NCBI GenBank assembly: GCA_047974805.1
Contig: JBKECS010000072.1
Location: forward strand, 1 to 38,277
Length of the DNA stretch: 38,277 nt
Origin: JAJXUB01 sp047974805
GTDB taxonomy: Bacteria; Actinomycetota; Actinomycetes; Actinomycetales; Dermatophilaceae
Direction of reading: 5' to 3'
Numbering within the stretch: the first letter of the stretch is position 1; every line of letters begins with the position of its first letter. The translations under genes were made by a program, and so were the position numbers. Shown piece by piece: positions 15,698-24,074 of this stretch. The notes beneath the pieces were generated by a model that saw only the letters and a list, made by a program, of their open reading frames with translations, ran no database searches and was not told the origin of the DNA.

Positions 15698-15725
15698 AAA
15701 TGACATAATGTCGATTATCGGCGTT
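15698..15725 (-). other. dif: dif-like XerCD recombination site
   Basis: On the plus strand the 28 bp read as an XerD-type arm AAATGACATAA, a 6-bp centre TGTCGA and an XerC-type arm TTATCGGCGTT. On the minus strand the order is that of a standard dif: arm ending CGATAA, centre TCGACA, arm TTATGTC. From memory, the actinobacterial dif consensus has CGCCGATAAT, two variable bases and ACATTATGTCA; this site matches that core completely and differs only in the outermost bases. The site is intergenic, 134 bp past the toxin gene. Confidence 0.75.
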
Positions 15726-15764
15726 AAAATTTCGGGGCTAGGATGAGGGATACGAGGTGCGCAG

Positions 15765-16187
15765 TCCGGCTACCCCGTCCTGCTTTACATCGACGCTGAA
15801 GACTGTCGCGGCTTGGCCGAGTTCTACCGTGAATTTCTCGGGCTGCACTACCGGCATGGCGAAGAGCCACCGACCGACGGCAGCGCCGACGATGCGGACT
15901 GGCTGGTCTTGCTCAACGACAGCGGAGATCGCGTGCTGACCGTCTAGGCGACGAAGGACACAACACCTCCTACGTGGCCGTCCGAGCAAGTCCCGATGCA
16001 GATGCACATGGACTTCAAGGTGCTCACCGTCGAGGAACTGGAGCGGCATCGCGAGCGCGCTGAGACTCTGGGCGCTCGAATGTTGTACGACCGCTCGTCG
16101 GACGAGGGAGCACCCTTGTCTGTTTTCGCGGACCCGACCGGACATCCCTTCTGTCTGCTCGTCCAGTGCTCGACGTTGGCCAGGTAG
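15765..16187 (+). pseudogene. VOC (glyoxalase-like) family pseudogene
   Basis: A single frame encodes a VOC-type protein: YPVLLYIDAEDCRGLAEFYREFLGLHYR, then DDADWLVLLND, then after an in-frame TAG at 15945-15947, VPMQMHMDFKVLTVEELERH and FADPTGHPFCLLVQ to a stop at 16185-16187. The family consensus at the stop suggests CAG to TAG. There is no start codon in frame upstream of 15765 (a TGA lies just before), so the N-terminus is also broken. Substrate unknown. It lies directly beside the dif-like site. Confidence 0.75.
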
Positions 16188-16357
16188 TTGTGTTCATCTT
16201 GGCCATCGCCCCGCCCCTGCGCGCCAAGGCGCCGGTGAAGTCCCCCCTCAGAAGCGTTTAGGAATGCGTCTAGCCCAACCCCATGGATCCAGAGCAAGAG
16301 CTACTGGGATGTCACCATCAGCGCCATTGCCAGCGATAACTCGGTAGCGTTATTTGC

Positions 16358-17359
16358 GTGGCACGTTCCTCGCCTCCGCCGCTTTGGCACCCGGCTCGAG
16401 CGGCCTTCCTTGCTGCCGCAGGGGCTGCAGCAGGTTTGGCGGGACACCGCTATTTGCGGGCCGAGGGCCCTCAGGAACCCCATCTGGCCGCACGCGTGGC
16501 TACCCAGGCGTTGTTCATCAACGGGATCAACCGCACCTACACCCTGGTGCGGCCCGACAAGCTACCGCCCAACGCCCCGTTGGTCCTCGCCCTGCACGGC
16601 GCCCGCGCCAACGGCGTGGACATGCGTCAAGTCACCGGTTACTCGTTGGACCGGCTCGCGGTGGACCAAGGCTTCGCCGTCATTTACCCCTACGGCCACG
16701 GGCAAACCTGGAACGACTGCCGGACTCAGACTCCCTATCCCGCACGCGAGGATGATATCGATGACGTCCGGTTCCTCAGCCAACTCGTAGAGTCCGTGGC
16801 CACCGCCTTGGATTCCGATCCGGCGCGGGTGTTCGGCTTCGGCTATTCCAACGGTGGACACATGCTCTACCGGATGGCCGCTGAGGCACCGGGCATACTC
16901 GCCGCGATGACCGTGGTCTCGGCCAACCTCCCGTCGCTGATAACCACCAGGTGTCCCCCGATCACCAGGCCGACTGCGATCGCGCTGATCACCGGAACCT
17001 CTGACCCGGTCAACCCCTACCGTGGAGGCGTTGGCGGCACCGCCCTGAACCGCCTCGACAGTGTCCTATCTGCCGAGGCGACGGCCGCCGAGTTCGCCAG
17101 AATCAACGGAGTGGATACAACACCGGTCCAGACAGACGTTGGGATAGCGCCGGGTCAGGTATGGCTGACCGCATACGGGGACACGTCGGCGACCCCGGTA
17201 CGGCTCTACAGCGTGATCGGCGGCGGTCACACGGTGCCCAATCCCAGGTATCGGGCGCCGCGCGTCCTGGGAGCCACCTCGAGGGGCATCGATGCTGCCA
17301 TGACCGCCTGGACCCTGTTTTCCTACGTGGGTGGCTACAGACCGCCCGGACGGCGCTGA
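16358..17359 (+). CDS. Secreted alpha/beta-hydrolase esterase (LpqC / PHB-depolymerase-like)
   Basis: This 333-residue protein has an N-terminal hydrophobic stretch (about residues 12-28), suggesting export or membrane anchoring. The hydrolase core has VLALHGARANGVDMRQVTGY with the oxyanion region, the nucleophile Ser in GFGYSNGGHM, and a late histidine in GGGHTVPNPRY. The layout matches the LpqC / feruloyl-esterase / poly-hydroxybutyrate-depolymerase-like family. Substrate unknown. The start is GTG 16358. A weak inverted repeat (ATAAC-N8-GTTAT, 16336-16353) lies just upstream. Confidence 0.82.
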   Translation: MARSSPPPLWHPARAAFLAAAGAAAGLAGHRYLRAEGPQEPHLAARVATQALFINGINRTYTLVRPDKLPPNAPLVLALHGARANGVDMRQVTGYSLDRLAVDQGFAVIYPYGHGQTWNDCRTQTPYPAREDDIDDVRFLSQLVESVATALDSDPARVFGFGYSNGGHMLYRMAAEAPGILAAMTVVSANLPSLITTRCPPITRPTAIALITGTSDPVNPYRGGVGGTALNRLDSVLSAEATAAEFARINGVDTTPVQTDVGIAPGQVWLTAYGDTSATPVRLYSVIGGGHTVPNPRYRAPRVLGATSRGIDAAMTAWTLFSYVGGYRPPGRR

Positions 17360-17549
17360 ATCCGAGGCTGCGCCAACAATCCCCTCCCCCGCGGCACCAG
17401 TGGCGTTGGGTCCCCGCCCGAGCCCAGGGAATCGCCCGTGGTGTAACCGTTTCCCCCTCGCGAACGTTCCACCGGGTAGCAGCTGTTGCGTCAGTGATCT
17501 TGTGTGCCTTGAGTGTTGAGGCGCTCGGATCGTTTGAAGGGGTTGGGTC

Positions 17550-18965
17550 TTGCCAGTGTGCGCGTGGCGTCATCGCGGCCTTGTGGGGGTATCCCTCGCG
17601 GGCCTGCTCGTGCTCGCCTCCCCCGCGGCCGGACGTGCCGTCGAAACCCCTGGGCCGACCCAGACCACGGCCGCTCCGGCAACAACCACCCCATCACCGT
17701 CGCCCACGCCCCCCGCCACGTCCTCTACGACCTCATCGGCTTCTCGAACCAGCACACCGCCAGTACCGAAACCCACCACCTCCTCCCCCACGCACACCAC
17801 CGCCCCTTCCGCTTCCTCTGGTCATGGCGGTGGACCCCGTGAGTCCCGCCTAAGCTCCGGTGAAGTGGCGCAACAAGTGGCTGCCGCCCAACAACTCATT
17901 GATCAACTGGCCGCCAGCAACCAAGAGCTCGCCGACCTGGTCAGCGCCTACAACGCCAACGGTAAGAAGGCGAACACCCTCCTCGAGCAGCTGGACAAGG
18001 CGACCAAGGCCGCCGATGAGGCCCATGCCGAAGCAGCGGCACAGCAAAAGCTCCTCGACCTGCTCCGTGCACAAATTGCTCAGAGCCGGGCCGACCTGCG
18101 CACCTGGGCGTTCCACGCCTACGCCGACGGTGGCTCGGTGGCCGAACTCGCCGGGGTCCTGGACGCCCTCAGCGCGGATCCGTCAACGATGTCGGACTCC
18201 ATCGGGGACCTCACCTTCGTCACCGGTCAACGGGCGTTGCGCTTCGAGAACCTGCAAACCCTCAGCACACGCCAGGAAGACGCGTTGGCACAGGCCAAGG
18301 CGGCCAACGTCCGCGCAGCCAGGGCCAAGGCGACGGCGGCTGCCGCCAAGGCCGAACTCGACGCGACCATGAAGTCCCAGGTGGCGCAGTTGGACGCCCT
18401 GCGGGCAGACCAAAACGGCACGCTAGCCGCCGCTGGACAGACGCTTGGCGTGCTGACCGGCACCGGCAGCCCTGAAGCGGCAGCGGCATATCGACGGCTC
18501 ATGGCGGAGCTGTCCAAGAACGGTGCATCGGCGACAGCCACCGGAGCGACCTGCAGCAACGACGAGGCCCCATACCCCAACGGGCAGATTCCTGCGTCCG
18601 GCCTGTGCCCACTGTGGCAGGCACCGGGCGAAATGTTGCGTCCACGGGCTGCGGCAGCCTTCAACGCCATGAGCCAGGCGTATGCCAAGTCCACCGGACG
18701 TCCGCTGTGCGTCACCGACTCCTATCGCAGCGTCGGCGAGCAGTACGCCGTCAAGGCATCCCGGGGGATGTGGGCCGCGGCGCCGGGGACCTCGCCTCAT
18801 GGCCTGGGCATCGCCCTCGATCTGTGTGGCGGGGTCGGGACGTTCTATTCACCGGCATACCTGTGGATGCTCAACAACGGGCCGGCATACGGCTGGTACC
18901 ACCCATCCTGGGCGGATCCGGGCGGTTCCTTGCCTGAACCGTGGCATTGGCAGTTCGCCGGCTAA
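17550..18965 (+). CDS. Secreted M15-family D-Ala-D-Ala carboxypeptidase with coiled coil
   Basis: This 471-residue exported protein has a signal peptide (VGVSLAGLLVLASPAAGRA), a Pro/Thr/Ser-rich linker to about residue 95, and a long alanine-rich coiled coil with repeated AKAANVRAARAKA-type heptads to about residue 300. The C-terminal VanY-like M15B peptidase domain has zinc motifs SYRSVGEQ, HGLGIALDLC (HxxGxAxD) and EPWHWQF (ExWHW). It would trim peptidoglycan stem peptides, and the coiled coil resembles those of regulated cell-wall hydrolases. TTG 17550 follows a good RBS (AAGGGG); GTG 17556 is an alternative. Confidence 0.85.
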   Translation: MPVCAWRHRGLVGVSLAGLLVLASPAAGRAVETPGPTQTTAAPATTTPSPSPTPPATSSTTSSASRTSTPPVPKPTTSSPTHTTAPSASSGHGGGPRESRLSSGEVAQQVAAAQQLIDQLAASNQELADLVSAYNANGKKANTLLEQLDKATKAADEAHAEAAAQQKLLDLLRAQIAQSRADLRTWAFHAYADGGSVAELAGVLDALSADPSTMSDSIGDLTFVTGQRALRFENLQTLSTRQEDALAQAKAANVRAARAKATAAAAKAELDATMKSQVAQLDALRADQNGTLAAAGQTLGVLTGTGSPEAAAAYRRLMAELSKNGASATATGATCSNDEAPYPNGQIPASGLCPLWQAPGEMLRPRAAAAFNAMSQAYAKSTGRPLCVTDSYRSVGEQYAVKASRGMWAAAPGTSPHGLGIALDLCGGVGTFYSPAYLWMLNNGPAYGWYHPSWADPGGSLPEPWHWQFAG

Positions 18966-19009
18966 AGTTCACCCTCCCGCACGCAGAGGGCTTGTGACAG
19001 GCTTCAGCC

Positions 19010-20575
19010 GTGGCCCCTAACAGCGTCGACGTCGACACCACAGCGGACATCTCCCCCACCCGCTATCAGCGACCGTGGTACTGGTACGACTGGGCGAACT
19101 CTGCGTTCGTCACCACGGTCGGGACCGTACTCTTCGGCCCCTACCTGACCACGGTGGCCAAGGCGGCTGCCTGCCCAGGCCAAGACACCGATGCGGTGTG
19201 CCGAACCAACCTCTATGTCGTCCCGGCCGCGGAGAACCTGCCGGACGTCATTTGGCAAGTCGTCCTCGGCGCGACGGTCCTCTTCGCCGCCATCACCGGG
19301 TTCGCGTTGTACCGGTATGCCAAGGATCGCCCAACCCCAATCCGGCCGTTACACGCCGTCGCCGCTCTTGCCGTTGCCACGGTGACGCTCATCGTCACGG
19401 TGCCGATCGATCCGGGCTCGGTGGCGAGCTACACCGTGACGCTAGCCACCCTGGTCTCGGCCGTCCTGCTCATCTTCGTCGGTGCCGTGACGGACCGCTC
19501 CGCCCGCCCGGCACGCCTCTTGGGAATCTTCGCCTGGACCGGAGCAGTCGCAGGGAGCCTGTTGTACTTCCTCAGCGGCACGAATTGGCGGTTCGGCGCA
19601 GCGATGATGATCATCGCCTCCATCGCCCTGGGCGCCTCGCTCGTCGTCTACGACTCCATCCTCTGCCGGATCGCCTCACCGGACGACCGGGACAAGGTGT
19701 CCTCTCGAGGATGGGCGCTGGGGTACCTCGGCGGCGGGTTGCTCCTGGCCGTCAACCTCGTCGTGGTCTCAAAACCAGATCTGCTGGGCACCGACACCGC
19801 CGGAGCCGTTCGGATCAGCATGCTGTCCGCGGGGCTATGGTGGGGGCTCTTTACGCTCATTCCGGTCCTCGGCCTGTGGAACCTGCGCGGCGGTGACGTG
19901 CAACCGGCAGGTTCGCCCCGGGACGGCATCGTCGGCGCCAGCCTTGCGCAGCTGGGGCACACCTTCCGGGATCTGCGAGGCTTCCCCCAAACGCTGATGT
20001 TCCTCGCCGCATATCTCTTCTTCAACGACGGGATCCAGACGGTCATCACCAGTTCCAGCATCTACGGCGCCGAACAGCTGAAGTTCGCCCAGAGTCAGCT
20101 CATCGCTCTCATCCTGTTGGTTCAGTTCGTCGCCTTCGGTGGGGCGCTGCTTTTCGGTCGACTGGCCGGCCGCTACGGCGCCTGGCGGACCATCCTCGGC
20201 TCGTTGGTTGCCTGGTGCCTCATCGTCATCGCCGCCTTCTTCGTCCCCGAACGCGCCTTTGTGCCCTTCATCGTCCTCGGAGTCCTCATCGGGATCGTCC
20301 TGGGCGGCAGCCAGGCGCTGTCCCGGTCACTCTTCAGCCAACTCGTCCCACGCAGTCGCGAGGCCGAGTTCTTTGCCTTTTATCAGGCCATGGAGCGGGG
20401 CACGAGTTGGTTTGGGACGCTGGTGTTCGGTCTGGTCCATCAGCTCACCCACAGCTACCGACCCGCCATCACCGCTTTGGTCGTCTTCTTCGTCATCGGC
20501 GGAATCCTCTTGCGCCGGGTGGATGTCCGCCAGGGAATCATCGACGCGGGGAACGACCTGCCCCAGGTCGTATGA
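19010..20575 (+). CDS. MFS transporter, UMF1/Atg22-like
   Basis: This 521-residue major facilitator with about 12 membrane segments opens with RPWYWYDWANSAFVTTV, the hallmark of the UMF1 (Atg22-like) subfamily. It contains SSRGWALGYLGGGLLL and, in the second half, YLFFNDGIQTVI and GGSQALSRSLFSQLVP. Some fungal members move amino acids; bacterial substrates are unproven. GTG 19010, 44 bp after the peptidase gene. The last residues (NDLPQVV) end at a TGA. Confidence 0.87.
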   Translation: MAPNSVDVDTTADISPTRYQRPWYWYDWANSAFVTTVGTVLFGPYLTTVAKAAACPGQDTDAVCRTNLYVVPAAENLPDVIWQVVLGATVLFAAITGFALYRYAKDRPTPIRPLHAVAALAVATVTLIVTVPIDPGSVASYTVTLATLVSAVLLIFVGAVTDRSARPARLLGIFAWTGAVAGSLLYFLSGTNWRFGAAMMIIASIALGASLVVYDSILCRIASPDDRDKVSSRGWALGYLGGGLLLAVNLVVVSKPDLLGTDTAGAVRISMLSAGLWWGLFTLIPVLGLWNLRGGDVQPAGSPRDGIVGASLAQLGHTFRDLRGFPQTLMFLAAYLFFNDGIQTVITSSSIYGAEQLKFAQSQLIALILLVQFVAFGGALLFGRLAGRYGAWRTILGSLVAWCLIVIAAFFVPERAFVPFIVLGVLIGIVLGGSQALSRSLFSQLVPRSREAEFFAFYQAMERGTSWFGTLVFGLVHQLTHSYRPAITALVVFFVIGGILLRRVDVRQGIIDAGNDLPQVV

Positions 20576-20652
20576 CGCTCCCCCAGGTGGCGAAAGCTGG
20601 GAATCCCCTGTGATTAGGGCAAGCACGCAACCAAGTTAGCGGCCCGAACGTC

Positions 20653-20679
20653 GGAACAAACGATGGCACGTTTGGCGTT
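20653..20679 (+). promoter_or_regulatory. SigR/SigH-type ECF promoter of rbpA
   Basis: GGAACA (20653-20658), a 17-bp spacer and CGTT (20676-20679) match the thiol-stress ECF sigma consensus GGAAY with CGTT. Transcription would start around 20686, 28 bp before the rbpA ATG. In Streptomyces, rbpA is a known SigR target. Confidence 0.65.
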
Positions 20680-20713
20680 GAGCCAGCGAGAGCAACGAAC
20701 ACGGGAGTGCGTC

Positions 20714-21073
20714 ATGGCCGAACGAACACTACGCGGCACCCGGCTGGGTGCGTTCAGCATGGAGAGCGACGAGGGCGTGGTGCCCAGTGAGCGCCGCCTG
20801 ACCACGTACGTGTGTCCCCAGGGGCATGTCACCGAACTCCCCTTCTCCACCGAGGCCGATGTGCCGGCCACATGGGAATGCCGCTGCGGCGAGGCCGCGC
20901 TGCTCAAGGGCGGTGCCGAGCCCGAGGCCAAGCCGGTCAAGCCCGCCAGGACCCACTGGGACATGCTCCTGGAACGCCGCTCCATCCCGGAGCTGGAAGA
21001 GCTCCTCGAGGAACGGCTGACGTTGCTCCGCGAATCTCGAGGCGAGAAGCCGCGCCGCCGACGCACGGCTTAA
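20714..21073 (+). CDS. rbpA: RNA polymerase-binding protein RbpA
   Basis: This 119-residue actinobacterial transcription factor binds RNA polymerase and the housekeeping sigma factor and stabilises the open complex. It contains RTLRGTRLGAFSMESD, VPSERRLTTYVCPQGH, a CxxGH...WECRCG zinc-like knuckle, and the sigma-interacting tail RTHWDMLLERRSIPELEELL. ATG 20714 matches the family start; an upstream in-frame ATG at 20663 falls inside the promoter. It is next to fxsA-ppm-lnt in convergent orientation, as in mycobacteria. Confidence 0.95.
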   Translation: MAERTLRGTRLGAFSMESDEGVVPSERRLTTYVCPQGHVTELPFSTEADVPATWECRCGEAALLKGGAEPEAKPVKPARTHWDMLLERRSIPELEELLEERLTLLRESRGEKPRRRRTA

Positions 21074-21082
21074 CCCCAACGT

Positions 21083-21646
21083 TCACGCGGCCCGGCCCTC
21101 ACCGGCGGGTGGTTGAGGTGGTGGCTGCTCATCGATGATTTCACCCTCGATGACGTCCTCCTTTCCAGTACCGCTGGAGGCATCTCGTGGGGCCTCGGGG
21201 ACCACCTCACCCGGGACACTGTCGACCCCAGGCATCTTCACAAACAGTCTCGCGGCCACCGCGCGTTCCAAGACGGCCCGGGACACGGCGCGGGTCAGCG
21301 GCAGCACGACAAGAAAGCCCACGATGTCGGTAACGAACCCCGGAGTGAGCAACAGCGCGCCGCCGACGAGGATCAGCGCCGCATCGGCCAGCTCACGGGA
21401 CGGCATACGGCCGGTGGTCAGCGCTGATCGAAGCGCGGCCCACGCTCGCTCACCCTCGCGTCGGACCAGCCAAGCGCCGAACGCCGACTCGGCCAGCAGA
21501 AGAACGATGGCGGGCCATCCCCCGATCACCCGACCAACGGCAACGATGACAGCGATCTCGAGGATCGGTCCCAGCAACAGGACAAGCACCAAGAGCCACG
21601 GCCACCGTCGGCGCGGCGGCGCAGGGCGGCGGGTGGCCGGGCTCAC
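21083..21646 (-). CDS. fxsA: FxsA family membrane protein
   Basis: This 187-residue membrane protein has three or four hydrophobic segments and the FxsA core ALLLTPGFVTDIVGFLVVLPLTR. E. coli FxsA suppresses F exclusion of phage T7; its general role is unknown. The start GTG 21646 overlaps the stop of ppm by 4 nt (GTGA) and was preferred over an upstream ATG at 21715. The C-terminal tail is acidic and Pro-rich (EGEIIDEQPPPQ). Last gene of the lnt-ppm-fxsA run. Confidence 0.85.
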   Translation of the reverse strand: MSPATRRPAPPRRRWPWLLVLVLLLGPILEIAVIVAVGRVIGGWPAIVLLLAESAFGAWLVRREGERAWAALRSALTTGRMPSRELADAALILVGGALLLTPGFVTDIVGFLVVLPLTRAVSRAVLERAVAARLFVKMPGVDSVPGEVVPEAPRDASSGTGKEDVIEGEIIDEQPPPQPPAGEGRAA

Positions 21647-22446
21647 AGCTGATGCCAGGTCGGTTCTCGACGGAGCACCTCGCGCAGTTGGCTGCGTCGG
21701 TGGGCAACCCCCCATGAGGTGATCCTGCGCATGGATTCGGTCATGACGGACCGGGTCATCTTGGACTGACCGATCTGCCGTTCGGTGAAGGTGATCGGTA
21801 CCTCGACCACGGTGAGTCCACCTCTGACGACGCGCATGGTCAGGTCGGTCTGGAAGCAGTATCCCTGGGAGGCAACGTCCTGTAGGCCGATCGCCCGCAG
21901 CGCGGAGGACCGGTAGATCCGGAACCCGGCCGTAGCGTCCGCGACGGGCATGCCCAAGAGCAGCTTGATATAGGCGTTTCCACCGACCGAGAGCATCTTG
22001 CGATGGACTGGCCAATTCTCCACCGCGCCACCGGCCACGTACCGCGACCCGATGACCAGGTCGGCTCCCTTCGCGGCGTCGAGCATGGCAGGCAGCCGCT
22101 CGGCCGGGTGGGAGCCGTCGGCGTCCATCTCCACGACTGCGTCGTAGCCGTGGTCCAACGCCCAGGCGAAGCCGTGAAGATAGGCCGCGCCCAGACCGGC
22201 TTTGTGCTCCCGGTGCAGAACGTGAACCTGGGGATAGTCTGCGGCGATGGCGTCGGCAACCTGCCCGGTGCCGTCCGGACTGGCGTCGTCCAGCACGAGG
22301 ATGTCGGCGCTTGGGACGGCTGCGCGTACTCGAGCGATCGCCGAGGCGAGGGTGTCTCGCTCGTTGTACGTCGGGATGAGGACCGCAACGCGCTCGAGTG
22401 GATCACGAACGCGTCCCTGGTCATCGGCGCTGTGGACGGTGGTCAC
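21643..22446 (-). CDS. ppm1: Polyprenol-phosphate mannose synthase (Ppm1 domain)
   Basis: This 267-residue GT2 glycosyltransferase transfers mannose from GDP-mannose to polyprenyl phosphate on the cytoplasmic face. It has VLIPTYNERDTL, LDDASPDGTG, the EMDADGSHPAERL DxD motif, and the acceptor-loop TAGFRIYRSSAL. Polyprenyl-phosphomannose feeds lipoglycan and protein O-mannosylation. In M. tuberculosis the same domain is fused to Lnt; here the genes are separate, and lnt overlaps ppm1 by 4 nt (GTGA at 22446-22443). Confidence 0.9.
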   Translation of the reverse strand: MTTVHSADDQGRVRDPLERVAVLIPTYNERDTLASAIARVRAAVPSADILVLDDASPDGTGQVADAIAADYPQVHVLHREHKAGLGAAYLHGFAWALDHGYDAVVEMDADGSHPAERLPAMLDAAKGADLVIGSRYVAGGAVENWPVHRKMLSVGGNAYIKLLLGMPVADATAGFRIYRSSALRAIGLQDVASQGYCFQTDLTMRVVRGGLTVVEVPITFTERQIGQSKMTRSVMTESMRRITSWGVAHRRSQLREVLRREPTWHQL

Positions 22447-24071
22447 GACGGTGATGGCCCCTTTTCGGGTGAACGTGCTGACAAGACCCTAGCGGTGGCT
22501 GCCCGCCGGCGATGACTACGGGCTGCCACACCGGCGAGGAGGAGCAGTGCCCCGGTGGCGGCGTAGTTCGGCAGTGGCCCCAGCCAGTCAGCCACGGTGG
22601 TGCCGCGCCGGAGCACAGGTGAGACGACCACCTGTGCTGGAGTGAACAACGAGGTGGTTGAGCTAAGCGTTCCATCGGGGGCGATAAAGGCGCTCACGCC
22701 AACCGTGGACACGTGCGCGACCGAACGGCCGTGGGTGATCGCCTGAATCCGCGAGATGGCCAGTTGCTGGGTCGATTCGGCGGTGTAGCCGAAGGTCGCG
22801 TTGTTTGTCTGCACCACCAGTAGCGAGGGCAAGGCGTTCCCAGCCTCGCGGACGGCATCGCGGACGACGTCGTCATAGGCCACCTCGAAGCAGATGGTCG
22901 GGATGGCGTTGAACGCTGCCGTGCCGGAACCTACCGCGAAAGCCGCCATCCGATCCCCGGGGACAAAGTCACGAGACACCAGGTCGACTTGAGCGGAGAA
23001 GAGGCGAAAGAAGGACCGATAGGGGATGTACTCCCCAAAGGGGACCGGGTGGACCTTGATGTACTCCTGCGGCGGTATGCCGGGGGCCGGGTAGAACAGC
23101 GACGCATTACGCACGTTCTCCCCCGGTCCATCGAGAACCGCGCCGACGATAAGCGGGGCCTTCACCGCTGAGATGGCCTTTTGTACCTGGTCCGCGGCGT
23201 CCGCGTTGCGCAGCGGGTCGATGTCGCTGGCGTTCTCCGGCCAGATGACCAATGCCAAATCATCGGGACGGTCCTTCGCCAGCGCCAACGTGCCGCGGAC
23301 ATGATTGTCCAGGACCGCCCTGCGCTGGGCGTTGAAATCCAGGCCTGCCTGCGGAACATTGCCCTGAATCAGCGCCACGCTCTCCCGAGGGCCGTCGGTG
23401 GGTAGCACGATCAGCCGCGGCGCACCGATCACCAGGACGGCCGCCAGCAGAAGCAGAGCAGAACGCGCCAGTCGGCGCTCATGGATCGCAACGACCACGG
23501 CAGCAAGCACGACGCCGACACCCGCCACGGCGAAACTCACCCCGGGGGCTGCTCCCCAGGCAGCCAATGCCGCTAAGGGACTATCGGCCTGGGAAAGGGC
23601 CAGACGCGCCCACGGGAACCCGCCGAATGGCGTGGTCGAGCGAGCCCACTCCCCCACCACCCAGCCGAGCGGGATGACCGCATACGCGAGGAAGCGGTGC
23701 CCGGCTCGCCACAACGGGTTTTGGATCGCCACGACGACTGCGCACATGGCGGCGACATAGAGGGACTCCAGCACCGCCAGCGCCAGCCATGGTAGGTCGC
23801 CGACGTAGGTCCCGGACCAGGACAGCACGGGGGCGAAACAGCCGAGGCCGCCGACCAGGCCCAGCATGAATGCCAGGGGCGGCGACGTCCTCAGCGTGGC
23901 CAGCGCCAACCCGGCAATACCCACCGGCGCCAACCACCACAGGTTGTTATCGGGGAACGCCAGGTAGACGGCAAACCCGCTGACCACCGCCAGCGCGGTA
24001 CGCAACAGGCCGCCGGTCACCCCGGACCTCGCGCTGGATGTGGTTGGGCGCACCCGGACACGGTACGCCAC
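22443..24071 (-). CDS. lnt: Apolipoprotein N-acyltransferase Lnt
   Basis: This protein of about 542 residues has six to seven N-terminal membrane segments and a carbon-nitrogen hydrolase domain. The catalytic triad is visible: Glu in VIWPENASDID, Lys in YIKVHPVPFGEYIPYR, Cys in IPTICFEVAYDD. Lnt adds the third acyl chain to the N-terminal cysteine of lipoproteins such as ModA in this window. The start is ambiguous, TTG 24074 or GTG 24071; both follow directly on the kal stop (TGA at 24077-24075). The lysine genes therefore read straight into it. Confidence 0.9.
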   Translation of the reverse strand: MAYRVRVRPTTSSARSGVTGGLLRTALAVVSGFAVYLAFPDNNLWWLAPVGIAGLALATLRTSPPLAFMLGLVGGLGCFAPVLSWSGTYVGDLPWLALAVLESLYVAAMCAVVVAIQNPLWRAGHRFLAYAVIPLGWVVGEWARSTTPFGGFPWARLALSQADSPLAALAAWGAAPGVSFAVAGVGVVLAAVVVAIHERRLARSALLLLAAVLVIGAPRLIVLPTDGPRESVALIQGNVPQAGLDFNAQRRAVLDNHVRGTLALAKDRPDDLALVIWPENASDIDPLRNADAADQVQKAISAVKAPLIVGAVLDGPGENVRNASLFYPAPGIPPQEYIKVHPVPFGEYIPYRSFFRLFSAQVDLVSRDFVPGDRMAAFAVGSGTAAFNAIPTICFEVAYDDVVRDAVREAGNALPSLLVVQTNNATFGYTAESTQQLAISRIQAITHGRSVAHVSTVGVSAFIAPDGTLSSTTSLFTPAQVVVSPVLRRGTTVADWLGPLPNYAATGALLLLAGVAARSHRRRAATARVLSARSPEKGPSPS

Positions 24072-24074
24072 CAA

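Noticed and set aside
16336..16353. ATAAC-N8-GTTAT as an operator for the esterase gene
   Set aside because: Five-base arms over an AT-richer stretch are weak and there is no second copy.
17360..17549. Possible cyclic-di-AMP (ydaO-type) riboswitch before the cell-wall peptidase
   Set aside because: Such switches often precede actinobacterial wall hydrolases, but I could not find the conserved core bases or a consistent fold.
20582..20601. CCCAG...CTGGG hairpin after the MFS gene as a terminator
   Set aside because: Only a 5-bp stem with a 10-nt loop and no T-tract.
20598..20640. GGGAAT...GTT as a second SigR-type promoter upstream of rbpA
   Set aside because: The spacing between GGAAT and the next GTT is about 30 bp, far too long; the GGAACA-N17-CGTT site fits much better.
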